Shown here one piece after another: positions 31,402 through 43,570 of a DNA stretch of 43,750 nucleotides (position 1 is the stretch's first letter; every line of letters begins with the position of its first letter). The stretch covers positions 1-43,750 of the forward strand of contig WRDS01000003.1 in the NCBI GenBank assembly GCA_009779675.1. Direction: 5' to 3'. The notes under the pieces are model-generated. The model had not been told where the DNA came from. It made no database searches and saw only the letters and a program-made list of their open reading frames with translations. The DNA is from Coriobacteriia bacterium (lineage in GTDB: Bacteria > Actinomycetota > Coriobacteriia > Anaerosomatales > PHET01). Position numbers and translations under genes: made by a program.

Positions 31402-31490
31402 CGCGCCCGAAGAATCCATCGCGCCCGGAGGGCCACCGCGCCGCCAGGGAGGCCCATTGCGCCTGAAGCGTTCATCGCGTCCAGGTTTTG
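31399..31490. repeat. Five-unit 18-bp tandem repeat joining the thiI stop to the next gene's start
   Basis: Units begin catcgcgccc at 31399 and 31417, accgcgccgc at 31435 (20 bases long), cattgcgcct at 31455 and catcgcgtcc at 31473. Four units carry CAT, that is ATG on the minus strand, so the array supplies several alternative start codons for the glycosyltransferase. The thiI stop (31472-31474) overlaps the last unit boundary. Confidence 0.8.
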
Positions 31491-32719
31491 GGCGGTCGGT
31501 AGGCAGGGCAGTCAAAATCAACCCAGGAAAAGTTCGCAAGCGCGTCGGCGACCATGCGCTCGACATCCAGCGTTCCCCACGCATCAAGCACCACTGGAAG
31601 CTTGGCGTGCGTCTCTGGGTTCCTCGGCATGAAAAGCGTGCAGCAGTCCTGATGATCGCACGTCGACAGCTCGTAGGTGTCGAGCCGACGGGCCTCGGCC
31701 ATGATCTCAAGCTTGTCGCTGCCTGCAAGCGGACGCAGAACCGGAAGCGTGGCCGCCTCGTCGACCGCTGCGATGTTCTCAAGCGTCTGGCTCGCTACCT
31801 GGCCAAGCGACTCCCCGGTCACAAGCGCCTTTGCGTGCTCGGCGCGGGCGATGGCCTCTGCGACGCGGATCATGAGGCGGCGGTAGATGAGCACGCGCAG
31901 GTCGGGCGGGACAACAAGCGATACCTCCCTTTGCAGGTCGCCAAAGGGCACGAGGTAGATGCGCCCAAGCCCACCGAAGCGTTCGAGCATCCCGCCGATC
32001 TCGGTGACCAGGCGCTCCGACGCGCCATCGGTGTGCGGGCGGCCCGAGAAATGCACGCCGACTATCACGGCACCGCGATGCATGATGCGCCACGATGCGA
32101 CCGGTGAATCGATGCCCGCCGAGAGAAGCGAGACCACCTTGCCAGCGGTGCCGACCGGCAATCCGCCGACACCCAAGATCTTGCTTGAGCCGATGAAGGC
32201 CACACCTTGGGTCACCGTGGCCGTTACCGTGACATCCGGCACGGTGAGATCGACACGCAACCCGGTCTCTGCCTGAAGCCGAGCGCCGATCCGCTGGTTC
32301 ATCTCCATGCTTGACTCGGGCCAGTCGGTATTCGACCTACGTGCGTCAACCTTAAAGCTCGTGACCGGGTGTACTGCAGGGCGCACCGCGGGGCGGGCTG
32401 CAGCGGAGCGCGCCTCGCACGCATCGGCAAGCGCACGCAGCGCAAACTCCTCGATGAGTGCGGGGTCGCGCTCTATCTTGTAGGTGAGCGAGACCGAGTG
32501 CACCCCTGGGATCCGCGAAATAGCCTCTGCGACCTCTTCAAATCGGCTCGGATCGTTCACGGTGACCGCCAACCGCGAAGCAAGGCGCACGGCTTTCTGC
32601 ACCGGAAACACGCCGAGCGCCGCATCAAGATTGCCTTGAAGACAGCGCTCAAATGCTGACCTATTGCGACCCTTGAGACCTACCTCATGATAGTGGACCA
32701 GGCAGACGCGTTCTGACAT
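31472..32719 (-). CDS. thiI: tRNA 4-thiouridine synthase ThiI
   Basis: Adenylates U8 of tRNA and transfers sulfur to form s4U8; in some bacteria it also supplies sulfur for the thiamine thiazole. 415 residues: N-terminal ferredoxin-like and THUMP domains (about 1-165; LVHYHEVGLKGRNRSAFE, ISRIPGVHSVSLTYKIERD, SFKVDARRSNTDWP) then the PP-loop ATPase (VVSLLSAGIDSPVASWRIMHRG). It lacks the C-terminal rhodanese domain of E. coli ThiI, as in most Gram-positive forms, so a separate sulfur donor is expected. It starts 5 bases after the rpoZ stop and is followed by the queuosine-mannosyltransferase homologue. Confidence 0.95.
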   Translation of the reverse strand: MSERVCLVHYHEVGLKGRNRSAFERCLQGNLDAALGVFPVQKAVRLASRLAVTVNDPSRFEEVAEAISRIPGVHSVSLTYKIERDPALIEEFALRALADACEARSAAARPAVRPAVHPVTSFKVDARRSNTDWPESSMEMNQRIGARLQAETGLRVDLTVPDVTVTATVTQGVAFIGSSKILGVGGLPVGTAGKVVSLLSAGIDSPVASWRIMHRGAVIVGVHFSGRPHTDGASERLVTEIGGMLERFGGLGRIYLVPFGDLQREVSLVVPPDLRVLIYRRLMIRVAEAIARAEHAKALVTGESLGQVASQTLENIAAVDEAATLPVLRPLAGSDKLEIMAEARRLDTYELSTCDHQDCCTLFMPRNPETHAKLPVVLDAWGTLDVERMVADALANFSWVDFDCPAYRPPKTWTR

Positions 32720-32724
32720 GGATG

Positions 32725-32976
32725 CTATTTGTAGCTGTCCTTCGCACGCTCGTAGCCGACATCGGTCTCGGCGATCTCCTCAAGCGCAAGCGAAAGGGGT
32801 TTGGTGCTCGTGATCCTGGAGATCTCGCTCATAGGCATAGTAAGCAGCGCTTGGTCACGCACGCCATGGACCATGTTGTTTATCTGGCGGGCTCGCTTTG
32901 CTGCAATGATGCAGAGTGTGTACTTTGAATCGACCTTGGACAACAGGTCATCGATGGGCGGATTGATCACTGACAT
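32725..32976 (-). CDS. rpoZ: RNA polymerase omega subunit
   Basis: 83 residues. SVINPPIDDLLSKVDSKYTLCIIAAKRARQIN is the conserved N-terminal part (the RARQIN helix contacts beta-prime) and KPLSLALEEIAETDVGY the conserved C-terminal block. It helps assemble RNA polymerase. Its ATG lies inside the gmk 3' end (10-base overlap) and thiI follows after 5 bases, so mIHF, gmk, rpoZ and thiI are likely one transcript; gmk-rpoZ is a conserved actinobacterial pair. Confidence 0.94.
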   Translation of the reverse strand: MSVINPPIDDLLSKVDSKYTLCIIAAKRARQINNMVHGVRDQALLTMPMSEISRITSTKPLSLALEEIAETDVGYERAKDSYK

Positions 32977-33560
32977 GATTTGGTATTCGACTCCTCGCCT
33001 CGGGCATACGAACCGATCAGCCGCGCAAGCTCATCCGCGGCTCGTTCAACATCGTCGTTTATTATCACATGGTCGTACTTTCCTACAAGTGCAACTTCCT
33101 TCTCGGCGGTCTGCAAGCGCACCGCGATCTGCTTCTCCGTCTCAGCTCCACGCTTCTTCAGACGCCGCAAAAGCTCCTCTTCAGAGGGAGGCATGACAAA
33201 CACCAGCACGCTTTTGGGCACAAGCGCGCCTACCTGGAACGCCCCTTGCGGGTCGATCTCTAAAACGACCTGCTTGCCCTCGGCGAGCCTCCGATCCACC
33301 TCCTCACGCGGCGTACCATACCGGTTCCCATGCACAGAGGCCCACTCCAGCAAGCCGCCTGATGCAACAAGCCCATCGAACTCAGTGTCCGAGACGAAGA
33401 GGTAATGCACGCCGTCCTCTTCCCCCGGGCGAGGGCTCCGCGTCGTCACAGAGACAGACACCCAGGCAGCAGGGGCGCGAAGAAGAAGCTCCTTTACAAT
33501 CGTGCCCTTACCGGCACCAGAGGGGCCAGAGACTATGAAGAGGTTCCCTGTTCCGGACAA
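32967..33560 (-). CDS. gmk: Guanylate kinase
   Basis: Phosphorylates GMP to GDP. 197 residues. P-loop FIVSGPSGAGKGTIVKELL, GMP-binding SVSVTTRSPRPGEEDGVHYLFVSDTEFD and LEWASVHGNRYGTPREEVD, and the lid RLKKRGAETEKQIAVRLQTAEKE are all present. The start is TTG at 33560; no strong Shine-Dalgarno is visible, and the family consensus begins here. It is 32 bases after mIHF and overlaps rpoZ. Confidence 0.96.
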   Translation of the reverse strand: MSGTGNLFIVSGPSGAGKGTIVKELLLRAPAAWVSVSVTTRSPRPGEEDGVHYLFVSDTEFDGLVASGGLLEWASVHGNRYGTPREEVDRRLAEGKQVVLEIDPQGAFQVGALVPKSVLVFVMPPSEEELLRRLKKRGAETEKQIAVRLQTAEKEVALVGKYDHVIINDDVERAADELARLIGSYARGEESNTKSCQ

Positions 33561-33592
33561 CGGATAAACAGCAGCAGGCTGCCCGCCTGCTT

Positions 33593-33901
33593 TTACCCGA
33601 GCCGGCTCAAAAGCTGCTCGCGCTGGCGTGCACCAAGACCCTGGACGCGGCGGCTCTCAGATATCCCAAACTCTGTCATGAGCTTGAGCGCTTTCGCCTT
33701 ACCGTAGCCAGGAAGGGACTCGAGCAGCGCAGAGACCTTCATCCGAGCAACAATGGGGTCGTCTGCGGCGTTCATCACCTGGGCAAAAGACTTGCTCCCG
33801 CTCTTGAGTTCAGCACGCAGCTGCGCACGTTTCTTGCGTGCCTCGGCAGCCACTTTCAGCGCAGCCGCGCGATCAGCATCAGACAGATTCGGCAATGCCA
33901 T
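33593..33901 (-). CDS. mihF: Actinobacterial integration host factor (mIHF)
   Basis: Nucleoid-associated DNA-binding protein of 102 residues. MALPNLSDADRAAALKVAAEARKKRAQLRAELKSGSKSFAQVM and DDPIVARMKVSALLESLPGYGKAKALKLMTEFGISESRRVQGLGARQREQLL match the actinobacterial IHF family, which uses a helix-two-turn-helix (LPGYGKAKALKLM). ATG preceded by GAGGAGGATCC. In mycobacteria mIHF is essential and bends DNA. It is the first gene of the mIHF-gmk-rpoZ group, and its presence is a strong actinobacterial marker. Confidence 0.95.
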   Translation of the reverse strand: MALPNLSDADRAAALKVAAEARKKRAQLRAELKSGSKSFAQVMNAADDPIVARMKVSALLESLPGYGKAKALKLMTEFGISESRRVQGLGARQREQLLSRLG

Positions 33902-34030
33902 GGATCCTCCTCAGTCTCCCAGTCTCCCTTAAGGCGGGGCTCTATTCAGGCCGTGCGGCACGCTCGCGGGTGAACCCAGCCAGGCTGCTTGATCCAGCAA
34001 AACAGCCGGTTGTGGAACCGCGTTTACGTT

Positions 34031-34059
34031 ACCCTACACCTGACCTGCGAAAATGCCAA
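34031..34059 (-). promoter_or_regulatory. Candidate promoter for mIHF-gmk-rpoZ
   Basis: On the minus strand TTGGCA (34054-34059), a 17-base spacer and TAGGGT (34031-34036), about 130 bases upstream of the mIHF start. It is the best -35/-10 pair in this 222-base gap, but the -10 is poor. Confidence 0.35.
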
Positions 34060-34086
34060 GCAATTACGCAGATCTAACATATATTG

Positions 34087-34130
34087 AATCTACGTGAACT
34101 CTACGCAGCATCCTACCCGAATCCTACGCT
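34087..34130. repeat. 11-12-bp tandem repeat spanning the pyrD stop codon
   Basis: ctac recurs at 34090, 34101, 34113 and 34124 in units like aatctacgtga, ctctacgcagca, tcctacccga, atcctacgctt. The pyrD stop (34124-34126) is in the last unit; the others extend downstream of the gene. Confidence 0.65.
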
Positions 34131-35113
34131 TCCAGGGAGAGAGAGCCGATAAGATCGGTCACCGAGACCGAATGCGTTTTGCACCACTCCCCCAGCCCAT
34201 CGAGTATCTGCATCATGGCCCTCGGATCCGTGAAGTTGGCCGTACCAATACCGACAGCGGTGGCACCCGCTATCAAAAACTCCACGGCATCCTCTGCCGA
34301 GGTGATGCCACCCATGCCTATCACCGGAATAGCAACTGCATTCGCTACCTGCCAGACCATGCGCAGCGCCACCGGCTTGATTGCAGGACCGGAGAGCCCG
34401 CCAACCACACGCGCCAGCCTGGGTCGGCGCGTGTGCGCGTCAACAGACATCCCGAGAAGTGTGTTGATAAGCGAGATGCCATCAGCGCCAGCAGCCTCCA
34501 CCGACCGGGCAATGCGGGTGATATCGGTGACATTCGGGCTCAACTTTACGATGAGTGTTCGGTTGGTGACCGCTCGGCAAAGTGAAACGACTTCTGCCGC
34601 CGAGGTACAGTCAACCCCAAAGGCCATGCCACCCGCATCGACATTGGGGCAGGAGATGTTGAGCTCATAGGCGGCGACCGACGGCTCCCTCTCAAGCCGT
34701 TTGATAACCTCAGGGTATCCTTCAGCGCTATGTGCCACCACGTTCACGATAACCGGGGCATCAGGGGCGTTTTTTGAGAGCCACCACAGGTCACCTATGC
34801 AAAACGCCTCTACTCCAGGGTTCTGGAGGCCAATGGAGTTAAGCATCCCCCCGGAAGTCTCAGCGATGCGTGGGCACTCATTGCCCGGCCACGGCTCAAG
34901 CGACACGCCCTTGGTCACAATCGCCCCAAGACGGTTGAGGTCGAGAAAATCCGCGAACTGCCGTCCTGATGCGAACGTCCCCGAGGCAGGCATCACGGGG
35001 TTCTTGAGGTCGAGGTCTCCGATCTTGACCTTCAAGTCAACGTTTAGGTTCATGCCCTCATCGGTCACTTCAGGACCTGCTGAGGTCGCCTCACAGCCTT
35101 CGCCATCTGCCAT
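34124..35113 (-). CDS. pyrD: Dihydroorotate dehydrogenase B, catalytic subunit
   Basis: Oxidises dihydroorotate to orotate with FMN; class 1B enzymes pass electrons to PyrK and NAD+. 329 residues from ATG 35113, which has GAGG 5 bases upstream; the conserved family start is MNLNVDLKVKIGDLDLKNPVMPASGTF, about 20 residues later, so there is a short leader. NISCPNVDAGGM carries the catalytic Cys of class 1B enzymes (this distinguishes it from class 2). IVKLSPNVTDI, INTLLG and GMGGITSAEDAVEFLIAGA bind FMN. It starts 7 bases after the pyrK stop and is the last gene of the pyr operon here. Confidence 0.95.
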   Translation of the reverse strand: MADGEGCEATSAGPEVTDEGMNLNVDLKVKIGDLDLKNPVMPASGTFASGRQFADFLDLNRLGAIVTKGVSLEPWPGNECPRIAETSGGMLNSIGLQNPGVEAFCIGDLWWLSKNAPDAPVIVNVVAHSAEGYPEVIKRLEREPSVAAYELNISCPNVDAGGMAFGVDCTSAAEVVSLCRAVTNRTLIVKLSPNVTDITRIARSVEAAGADGISLINTLLGMSVDAHTRRPRLARVVGGLSGPAIKPVALRMVWQVANAVAIPVIGMGGITSAEDAVEFLIAGATAVGIGTANFTDPRAMMQILDGLGEWCKTHSVSVTDLIGSLSLEA

Positions 35114-35120
35114 ATGATCC

Positions 35121-35944
35121 TCAACTGTCACCCCAGCACACCTCTTCAGCGTCAAAGACCGGCCCGTCCACACAGGCTCGCATCTGCCCTGACCGAGTGG
35201 GCACGATGCACGAAAAGCATGCCCCGATCCCGCATGCCATCAGTCGTTCAAGCGATGCCTGACAGGGCACGCCGAGTGTCTTCGCATGCCGAGCAACCAG
35301 CCGTTGCATCGGCTCAGGGCCACAGCAAAAGACAGCGTCGAAGCCTGCCTCGGCGAGCATGCGCTCGGCGAGTACGGTGACGAACCCCTGATGGCCAAGG
35401 CTGCCATCATCGGTCGCTACCTCCACGCGGTCTGCTAAGCGCCGAAAGAGCTCCAGGGCGATCAGACGGTCTGCGCTCGCCCCCCCAAGCGCAACCTCCA
35501 CGTGCCTGCCCTGCGAGGCAAGTTGCTCGGCAAGCATGCCCAGAGGTGCCGCGCCGAGACCGCCACCTACAAGGAGCAGGCTTTTTGCGTGGGTCGGGAT
35601 CTGCCATCCTTTTCCCAGCGGGCCCACGATGTCCATGCGCTCCTCGCCCACCGGCAGGGCGCTAAGGAGCCCCGTGCCCCGACCGACAACCTGGTAGAGG
35701 ATCTCGATGCACCTCCCCCGCACTCGGTGCACAGAGAACGGTCGTCTGAGCACGTGATCATCCGCACGGGTGATACGCAGGTGCACGAACTGGCCCGGGA
35801 GGATCGTAGCGGCGCAACGCGGTGCTTGAAGCAAAAGCCGCCAGATGCCGTCGGCAAGCTGCTCGTGTTCCGTGATGCGCACCTTCTCGATGCCCGGCGC
35901 GGCCGCGGCAGGCGGCACCGGCACCTCGGCGGGCAGCGACCCAC

Positions 35945-35948
<4 letters not shown>
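35121..35948 (-). CDS. pyrK: Dihydroorotate dehydrogenase B, electron-transfer subunit
   Basis: FAD and [2Fe-2S] subunit that carries electrons from PyrD to NAD+. 275 residues. The FAD-binding barrel ([27 protein letters not shown]) precedes the NAD-binding part ([19 protein letters not shown] and [16 protein letters not shown]). The cluster ligands are in [12 protein letters not shown] and the following CVDGPVF. ATGA overlap with carB upstream. The pyrK-pyrD pair shows an NAD-dependent pathway that can work without oxygen. Confidence 0.95.
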
Positions 35949-39160
<3,212 letters not shown>

Positions 39161-40396
39161 TTACGCACCCGCCTTCATCAGGTTCACGAACTCTTTGAAC
39201 AGCGACCGGGAGTCATGCGGCCCCGCCGCTGCCTCAGGATGGTACTGCACGGAGAACGCCGGCACATCGAGCAACCGGATCCCCTCACACGTCATGTCGT
39301 TGAGATTCACGTGCGTCAGCTGCACGCGCCCGAAACCCTCTGAGCGCACCACAGGTGCCACACCCGCCTGCACCCACGCCCGAAGGTCGGCCGTGTCCAT
39401 GTCAAGCCCGCCGCTCTCGGCCACGTCAAGCCTGCCGACACTTGCAAAATCCAGGCAGAACCCGTGGTTCTGGCTCGTGATCTCGACTTTGCCGGTACGC
39501 AGGTTCTTGACCGGCTGGTTCGCTCCTCGGTGACCGTATTTGAGCTTGAACACCGATGCCCCGACCGCAAGCCCAAGCATCTGGTGCCCAAGGCATATTC
39601 CAAAGACCGGACGCTTGCCAAGAAGGATCCGTAGCGTCTCGAAGAGGTAGTCGACCGCCGAGGGGTCACCCGGCCCATTCGCGACAAAGATGCCATCGGG
39701 CTTGTGCTCAAGGATCGTCTCGGCGGGCGTGGTAGGCGGCACCACAATCACTTCGCAGCCCACTTCGGAGAGCTGCCGGGCGATGTTGTACTTTATCCCG
39801 GAGTCAAGCGCGACCACCCGGTAATCCGGCTTTATGGGCACCGCACCGATGTCCGCCGGAACACCACCCCCGGGCACCAGGCCGCCCCAGCGATATGCAC
39901 TGCTCACGGCTACCTCGGCGACCAGGTCACGCCCCACGAGGCCCGGAGAGGCTTTTGCCTTGGCAACAACCGACTCCTCGTCGAGGTCCACCGTCGAGAT
40001 CACCGCTTTAAGCGCGCCGCACTCACGGATGTGCCGCACAAGCCTGCGCGTATCCACTCCTTCGATGGCGACCACGTTGTGCCGCACGAAAAAGTCGCGC
40101 AAAGACCCCTCGGCACGCCAGCTTGACGGGCTCCTGCTGAGCGCACGCACCACAAAGCCCCTGGCGAAGACGGCACGCGACTCCATATCTGCCGCATTCA
40201 CGCCATAGTTGCCGATGTGCGGGCTTGTCATCGTGATGATCTGCCCGGCGTAGGAGGGGTCGCTGAATATCTCCTGATAACCGGTCATCGACGTGTTGAA
40301 GCAGATCTCCCCATCCACCTCGCCGGCCACACCGCATGAGAAGCCGTGGAACACCGTCCCATCCTCGAGCGCAAGCAGTGCTTTTGAACGCGTCAC
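39161..40396 (-). CDS. carA: Carbamoyl-phosphate synthase small subunit
   Basis: Glutaminase subunit that releases ammonia for CarB. 411 residues, slightly longer than the usual 360-390. The N-terminal CPSase domain (LALEDGTVFHGFSCG, GEICFNTSMTGYQEIFSDPSYAGQIITMTSPHIGNYGVN) is followed by a class I glutamine amidotransferase: DPSAVDYLFETLRILLGKRPVFGICLGHQMLGLAVG with the nucleophile Cys, and FSVQYHPEAAAGP with the His-Glu pair. GTG start overlaps the pyrC stop in GTGA. RGANQPVKN is the usual substrate loop. Confidence 0.96.
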   Translation of the reverse strand: MTRSKALLALEDGTVFHGFSCGVAGEVDGEICFNTSMTGYQEIFSDPSYAGQIITMTSPHIGNYGVNAADMESRAVFARGFVVRALSRSPSSWRAEGSLRDFFVRHNVVAIEGVDTRRLVRHIRECGALKAVISTVDLDEESVVAKAKASPGLVGRDLVAEVAVSSAYRWGGLVPGGGVPADIGAVPIKPDYRVVALDSGIKYNIARQLSEVGCEVIVVPPTTPAETILEHKPDGIFVANGPGDPSAVDYLFETLRILLGKRPVFGICLGHQMLGLAVGASVFKLKYGHRGANQPVKNLRTGKVEITSQNHGFCLDFASVGRLDVAESGGLDMDTADLRAWVQAGVAPVVRSEGFGRVQLTHVNLNDMTCEGIRLLDVPAFSVQYHPEAAAGPHDSRSLFKEFVNLMKAGA

Positions 40397-41895
40397 GTGC
40401 CGACCACCTTTCCGTTCCTAAGTGCAAACCGACCGCCCACGAGCACCTCGGTCGCCTTTCCTGAGAGCGTGGTACCCAAAAACGCAGAGTTCGCCGAGCG
40501 GCTCTCGAAAAACTCTGGAACCACCGGGACTTCTGCCTCCGGGTCAATGACGGTGATGTCTGCAACGGCTCCTTTTTCAAGGTGCACCGGCGAAAGTCCG
40601 AGGACCTTGCGCGGGCCGTGGGCCATGAGCTGCACCAGGGTGCCCCAGTCGAGTCGACCTGCGCTGCCAGGCAGGTTTGAGCCGCCGAGCGAGCCTGCGG
40701 TGCCACACGAGCTGGAACCGATCAGGTTCGTGACCATGAGCGGCAACGCCGTCTCAAGGCCGGTAGTCCCAAACGGTGCCAGCTCGAACTCCAACGCCTT
40801 CTCATGCGGCGCATGCGGCGCATGGTCACTTGCGATGCAATCGACCGTGCCATCGAGCAGCGCTGCCACAAGCGCCTCTCTGTCTGCAGCGGTGCGCAGC
40901 GGCGGGTTCATCTTGAGGTTCGTGTCATATGCATCGCCGAGCGCGCCCTCGTCAAGGAACAGGTGGTGCGGCGTGACCTCGCAGGTGACCGAGATGCCTC
41001 GCTTCTTGGCCGCTCGCACAAGCCCGACCGATCCTGCGGTTGAAAGATGCGCCAGATGCAGGCGGCAGCCTGTCAGCTCGGCAAGCCTGATGTCGCGGGC
41101 GGCATGGATCTCCTCGGCAGCAGCCGGCCACCCGGGCAGCCCGAGCCTGGTTGAGGCCGAGCCTTCGTTCACCACGCCTCTGCCAACAAGCCCCTCGTCC
41201 TCGCAGTGGCTGATCACCGTGGCACCAAACTGCTTTGCGTAATCCATGACAAGCCGAGTCATCCCCGCACTCTGCACCCCATGCCCGTCATCGGAGAAGG
41301 CGACCGCGCCCTCGGCGAGCATATCGCCCATCTCGGCCAGGGCCTCGCCCTTGCTGCCGACGGTGCACGCGCCTATCGGGTACACCCGCACCAGCCCCTC
41401 GGCCGCCGCACGCTCCCGCAAGAACCGGGCCTTGCTGCCGGTATCACAGACGGGCGAGGTGTTGGGCATCGCGGCGATGCCCGTGAAGCCGCCGTGCGCA
41501 GCTGCACGGGTGCCCGTTGCAACTGTCTCCTTGTCCTCGCGCCCAGGCTCGCGCAGGTGCACGTGGATGTCGACGAGGCCGGGCGCAGCGATCTTCCCGG
41601 CGCATTCGACAACTATGGGTGCGCCATCTTGGCCATGGGCATCCGCAGCCGATCCGAGGTCCGGGCCGATGTTGGCAATACGTCCGCCCTCGATGAGGAT
41701 GTCGGCGACCTCGTCACGGCCAACGGCCGGGTCAACGAGGCGTGCGCCCCGAAGCAGGACCGGGGCCACCGGGATCCCCGAAGCCACCGAGGTCATCGGG
41801 GTCATCAGGGTCCCCGGGATCCCCGGAGCCACCGAGACCGCTTTGCCCGAGCCTTGCGCCCGTGCCATCTTCTCTCGCGCTGCTTCCTCCCCCAT
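40393..41895 (-). CDS. pyrC: Dihydroorotase
   Basis: Cyclises carbamoyl-aspartate to dihydroorotate; zinc enzyme. 500 residues, longer than the usual 420-440. The core begins at about 46 (VLLRGARLVDPAVGRDEVADILIEGGRI); DIHVHLREPG holds the HxH zinc pair, then MPNTSPVCDT, SHCEDEGLV, HLAHLSTAGSV, TCEVTPHHLFL, IASDHAPHAPHEK. The N-terminal 45 residues (MGEEAAREKM... SVAPGIPGTLMTPMTSVASGIPVAP) are coded by repeat DNA and have no family counterpart. A Gly/Ser-rich insertion (about 415-440) also adds length. ATG shares a base with the pyrB TGA. A start further inside the leader cannot be excluded. Confidence 0.94.
   Translation of the reverse strand: MGEEAAREKMARAQGSGKAVSVAPGIPGTLMTPMTSVASGIPVAPVLLRGARLVDPAVGRDEVADILIEGGRIANIGPDLGSAADAHGQDGAPIVVECAGKIAAPGLVDIHVHLREPGREDKETVATGTRAAAHGGFTGIAAMPNTSPVCDTGSKARFLRERAAAEGLVRVYPIGACTVGSKGEALAEMGDMLAEGAVAFSDDGHGVQSAGMTRLVMDYAKQFGATVISHCEDEGLVGRGVVNEGSASTRLGLPGWPAAAEEIHAARDIRLAELTGCRLHLAHLSTAGSVGLVRAAKKRGISVTCEVTPHHLFLDEGALGDAYDTNLKMNPPLRTAADREALVAALLDGTVDCIASDHAPHAPHEKALEFELAPFGTTGLETALPLMVTNLIGSSSCGTAGSLGGSNLPGSAGRLDWGTLVQLMAHGPRKVLGLSPVHLEKGAVADITVIDPEAEVPVVPEFFESRSANSAFLGTTLSGKATEVLVGGRFALRNGKVVGT
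41771..41837. repeat. 45-bp in-frame repeat in the pyrC N-terminal leader
   Basis: gggatccccgaagccaccga (41771-41790) recurs as gggatccccggagccaccga (41816-41835), a 45-base or 15-codon period, with smaller tandem words (tcatcggggtcatcaggg) between. The translation repeats SVA-GIP. Confidence 0.7.
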
Positions 41896-42815
41896 CAGTC
41901 CTCCCCCCCGAGCAGCAAATACATTGCCGCCATGCGCACAGCAACTCCTGCATTCACCTGGTCGAGCACTAATGAGCGGTCGCTGTCGGCTACCCCCGCC
42001 GAGATCTCCACACCGCGGTTCATCGGGCCAGGATGCATGATGATCGCATCTGGGCGCATGCGCGCAAGCCGTGCCTCGTTCATACCGAACAGCCTCGCGT
42101 ACTCACGCAGGCTCGGGAAAGGCATGCCCTCGGCCCGCTCCATCTGGACGCGCAGCAGATAAACGACATCGAGCTCGGGGAGCACGTCATCGAGTGAGGT
42201 GACAGCCTTTACGCCAAGCGCATCCGCACGCGCAGGAAGCAGCGTTGGCGGTGCGATCAGGACCGGATGCGCGCCGACCGCGATAAGCCCCCGCACAAGC
42301 GAGCCCGCGACACGCGAGTGGCAGACATCACCCACGATCCCCACACGGAGCCCATGAAGCCGCCCCAATCGCTCCCGCATCGTGAAAAGGTCGAGCAGCG
42401 CCTGAGTCGGGTGCTCGTGCATCCCGTCGCCGCCGTTGATGACGTGCGCGTCCATGTGGCGGGCGAGTATCTGAGGCGCTCCCGCATAGCGATGCCGAAC
42501 GACCACCAGATCGCACACCATCGCCGAGAGCGTCTCGGCGGTATCGGCGAGCGATTCGCCCTTCACCGTTGCCGAGGCATCCCCCGAGAAGTTGACTGCG
42601 TCCGCCGAGAGACGCTTTGCCGCTATCTCGAAACTCGTGCGCGTGCGGGTCGACGGTTCAAGGAAGAGGTTCACGATCGTGCGGCCACGTAGCGTAGGCA
42701 ACTTTTTGATGCGCCGCTCGTTGACCTCCTTGAACGACTCGGCAGTATCTAGGACTAGCTCGATCTCGGCAGGAGTCAGGTCCTCGATGCTGATGATGTG
42801 CTTGGTGGCAAGCAT
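41895..42815 (-). CDS. pyrB: Aspartate carbamoyltransferase catalytic subunit
   Basis: Carbamoylates aspartate in the committed step of pyrimidine synthesis. 306 residues. FLEPSTRTRTSFEIAAKRL binds carbamoyl phosphate, RHRYAGAPQILARHMDAHVINGGDGMHEHPTQALLDLFTM is the central block and MHPGPMNRGVEI the C-terminal substrate loop. No pyrI regulatory subunit is adjacent, as in Gram-positives. ATG is 6 bases after the pyrR stop. Confidence 0.96.
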   Translation of the reverse strand: MLATKHIISIEDLTPAEIELVLDTAESFKEVNERRIKKLPTLRGRTIVNLFLEPSTRTRTSFEIAAKRLSADAVNFSGDASATVKGESLADTAETLSAMVCDLVVVRHRYAGAPQILARHMDAHVINGGDGMHEHPTQALLDLFTMRERLGRLHGLRVGIVGDVCHSRVAGSLVRGLIAVGAHPVLIAPPTLLPARADALGVKAVTSLDDVLPELDVVYLLRVQMERAEGMPFPSLREYARLFGMNEARLARMRPDAIIMHPGPMNRGVEISAGVADSDRSLVLDQVNAGVAVRMAAMYLLLGGED

Positions 42816-42821
42816 CCTCGA

Positions 42822-43532
<711 letters not shown>

Positions 43533-43540
43533 TTCGATTC

Positions 43541-43570
43541 AGAATAGCTTAAAGCGTGGACGGAACGCAA
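43541..43570 (-). promoter_or_regulatory. Candidate promoter of the pyr operon
   Basis: On the minus strand TTGCGT (43565-43570), an 18-base spacer and TATTCT (43541-43546), placing transcription start about 10 bases before the PyrR-type hairpin. A stronger -35-like TTGACA (43700-43705) lies further upstream, without a good -10. Confidence 0.35.

Noticed and set aside
31399..31490. 18-bp array as CRISPR or as transcription-factor iterons
   Set aside because: Units are adjacent without spacers, vary in sequence, and overlap stop and start codons; no replication or cas genes are nearby.
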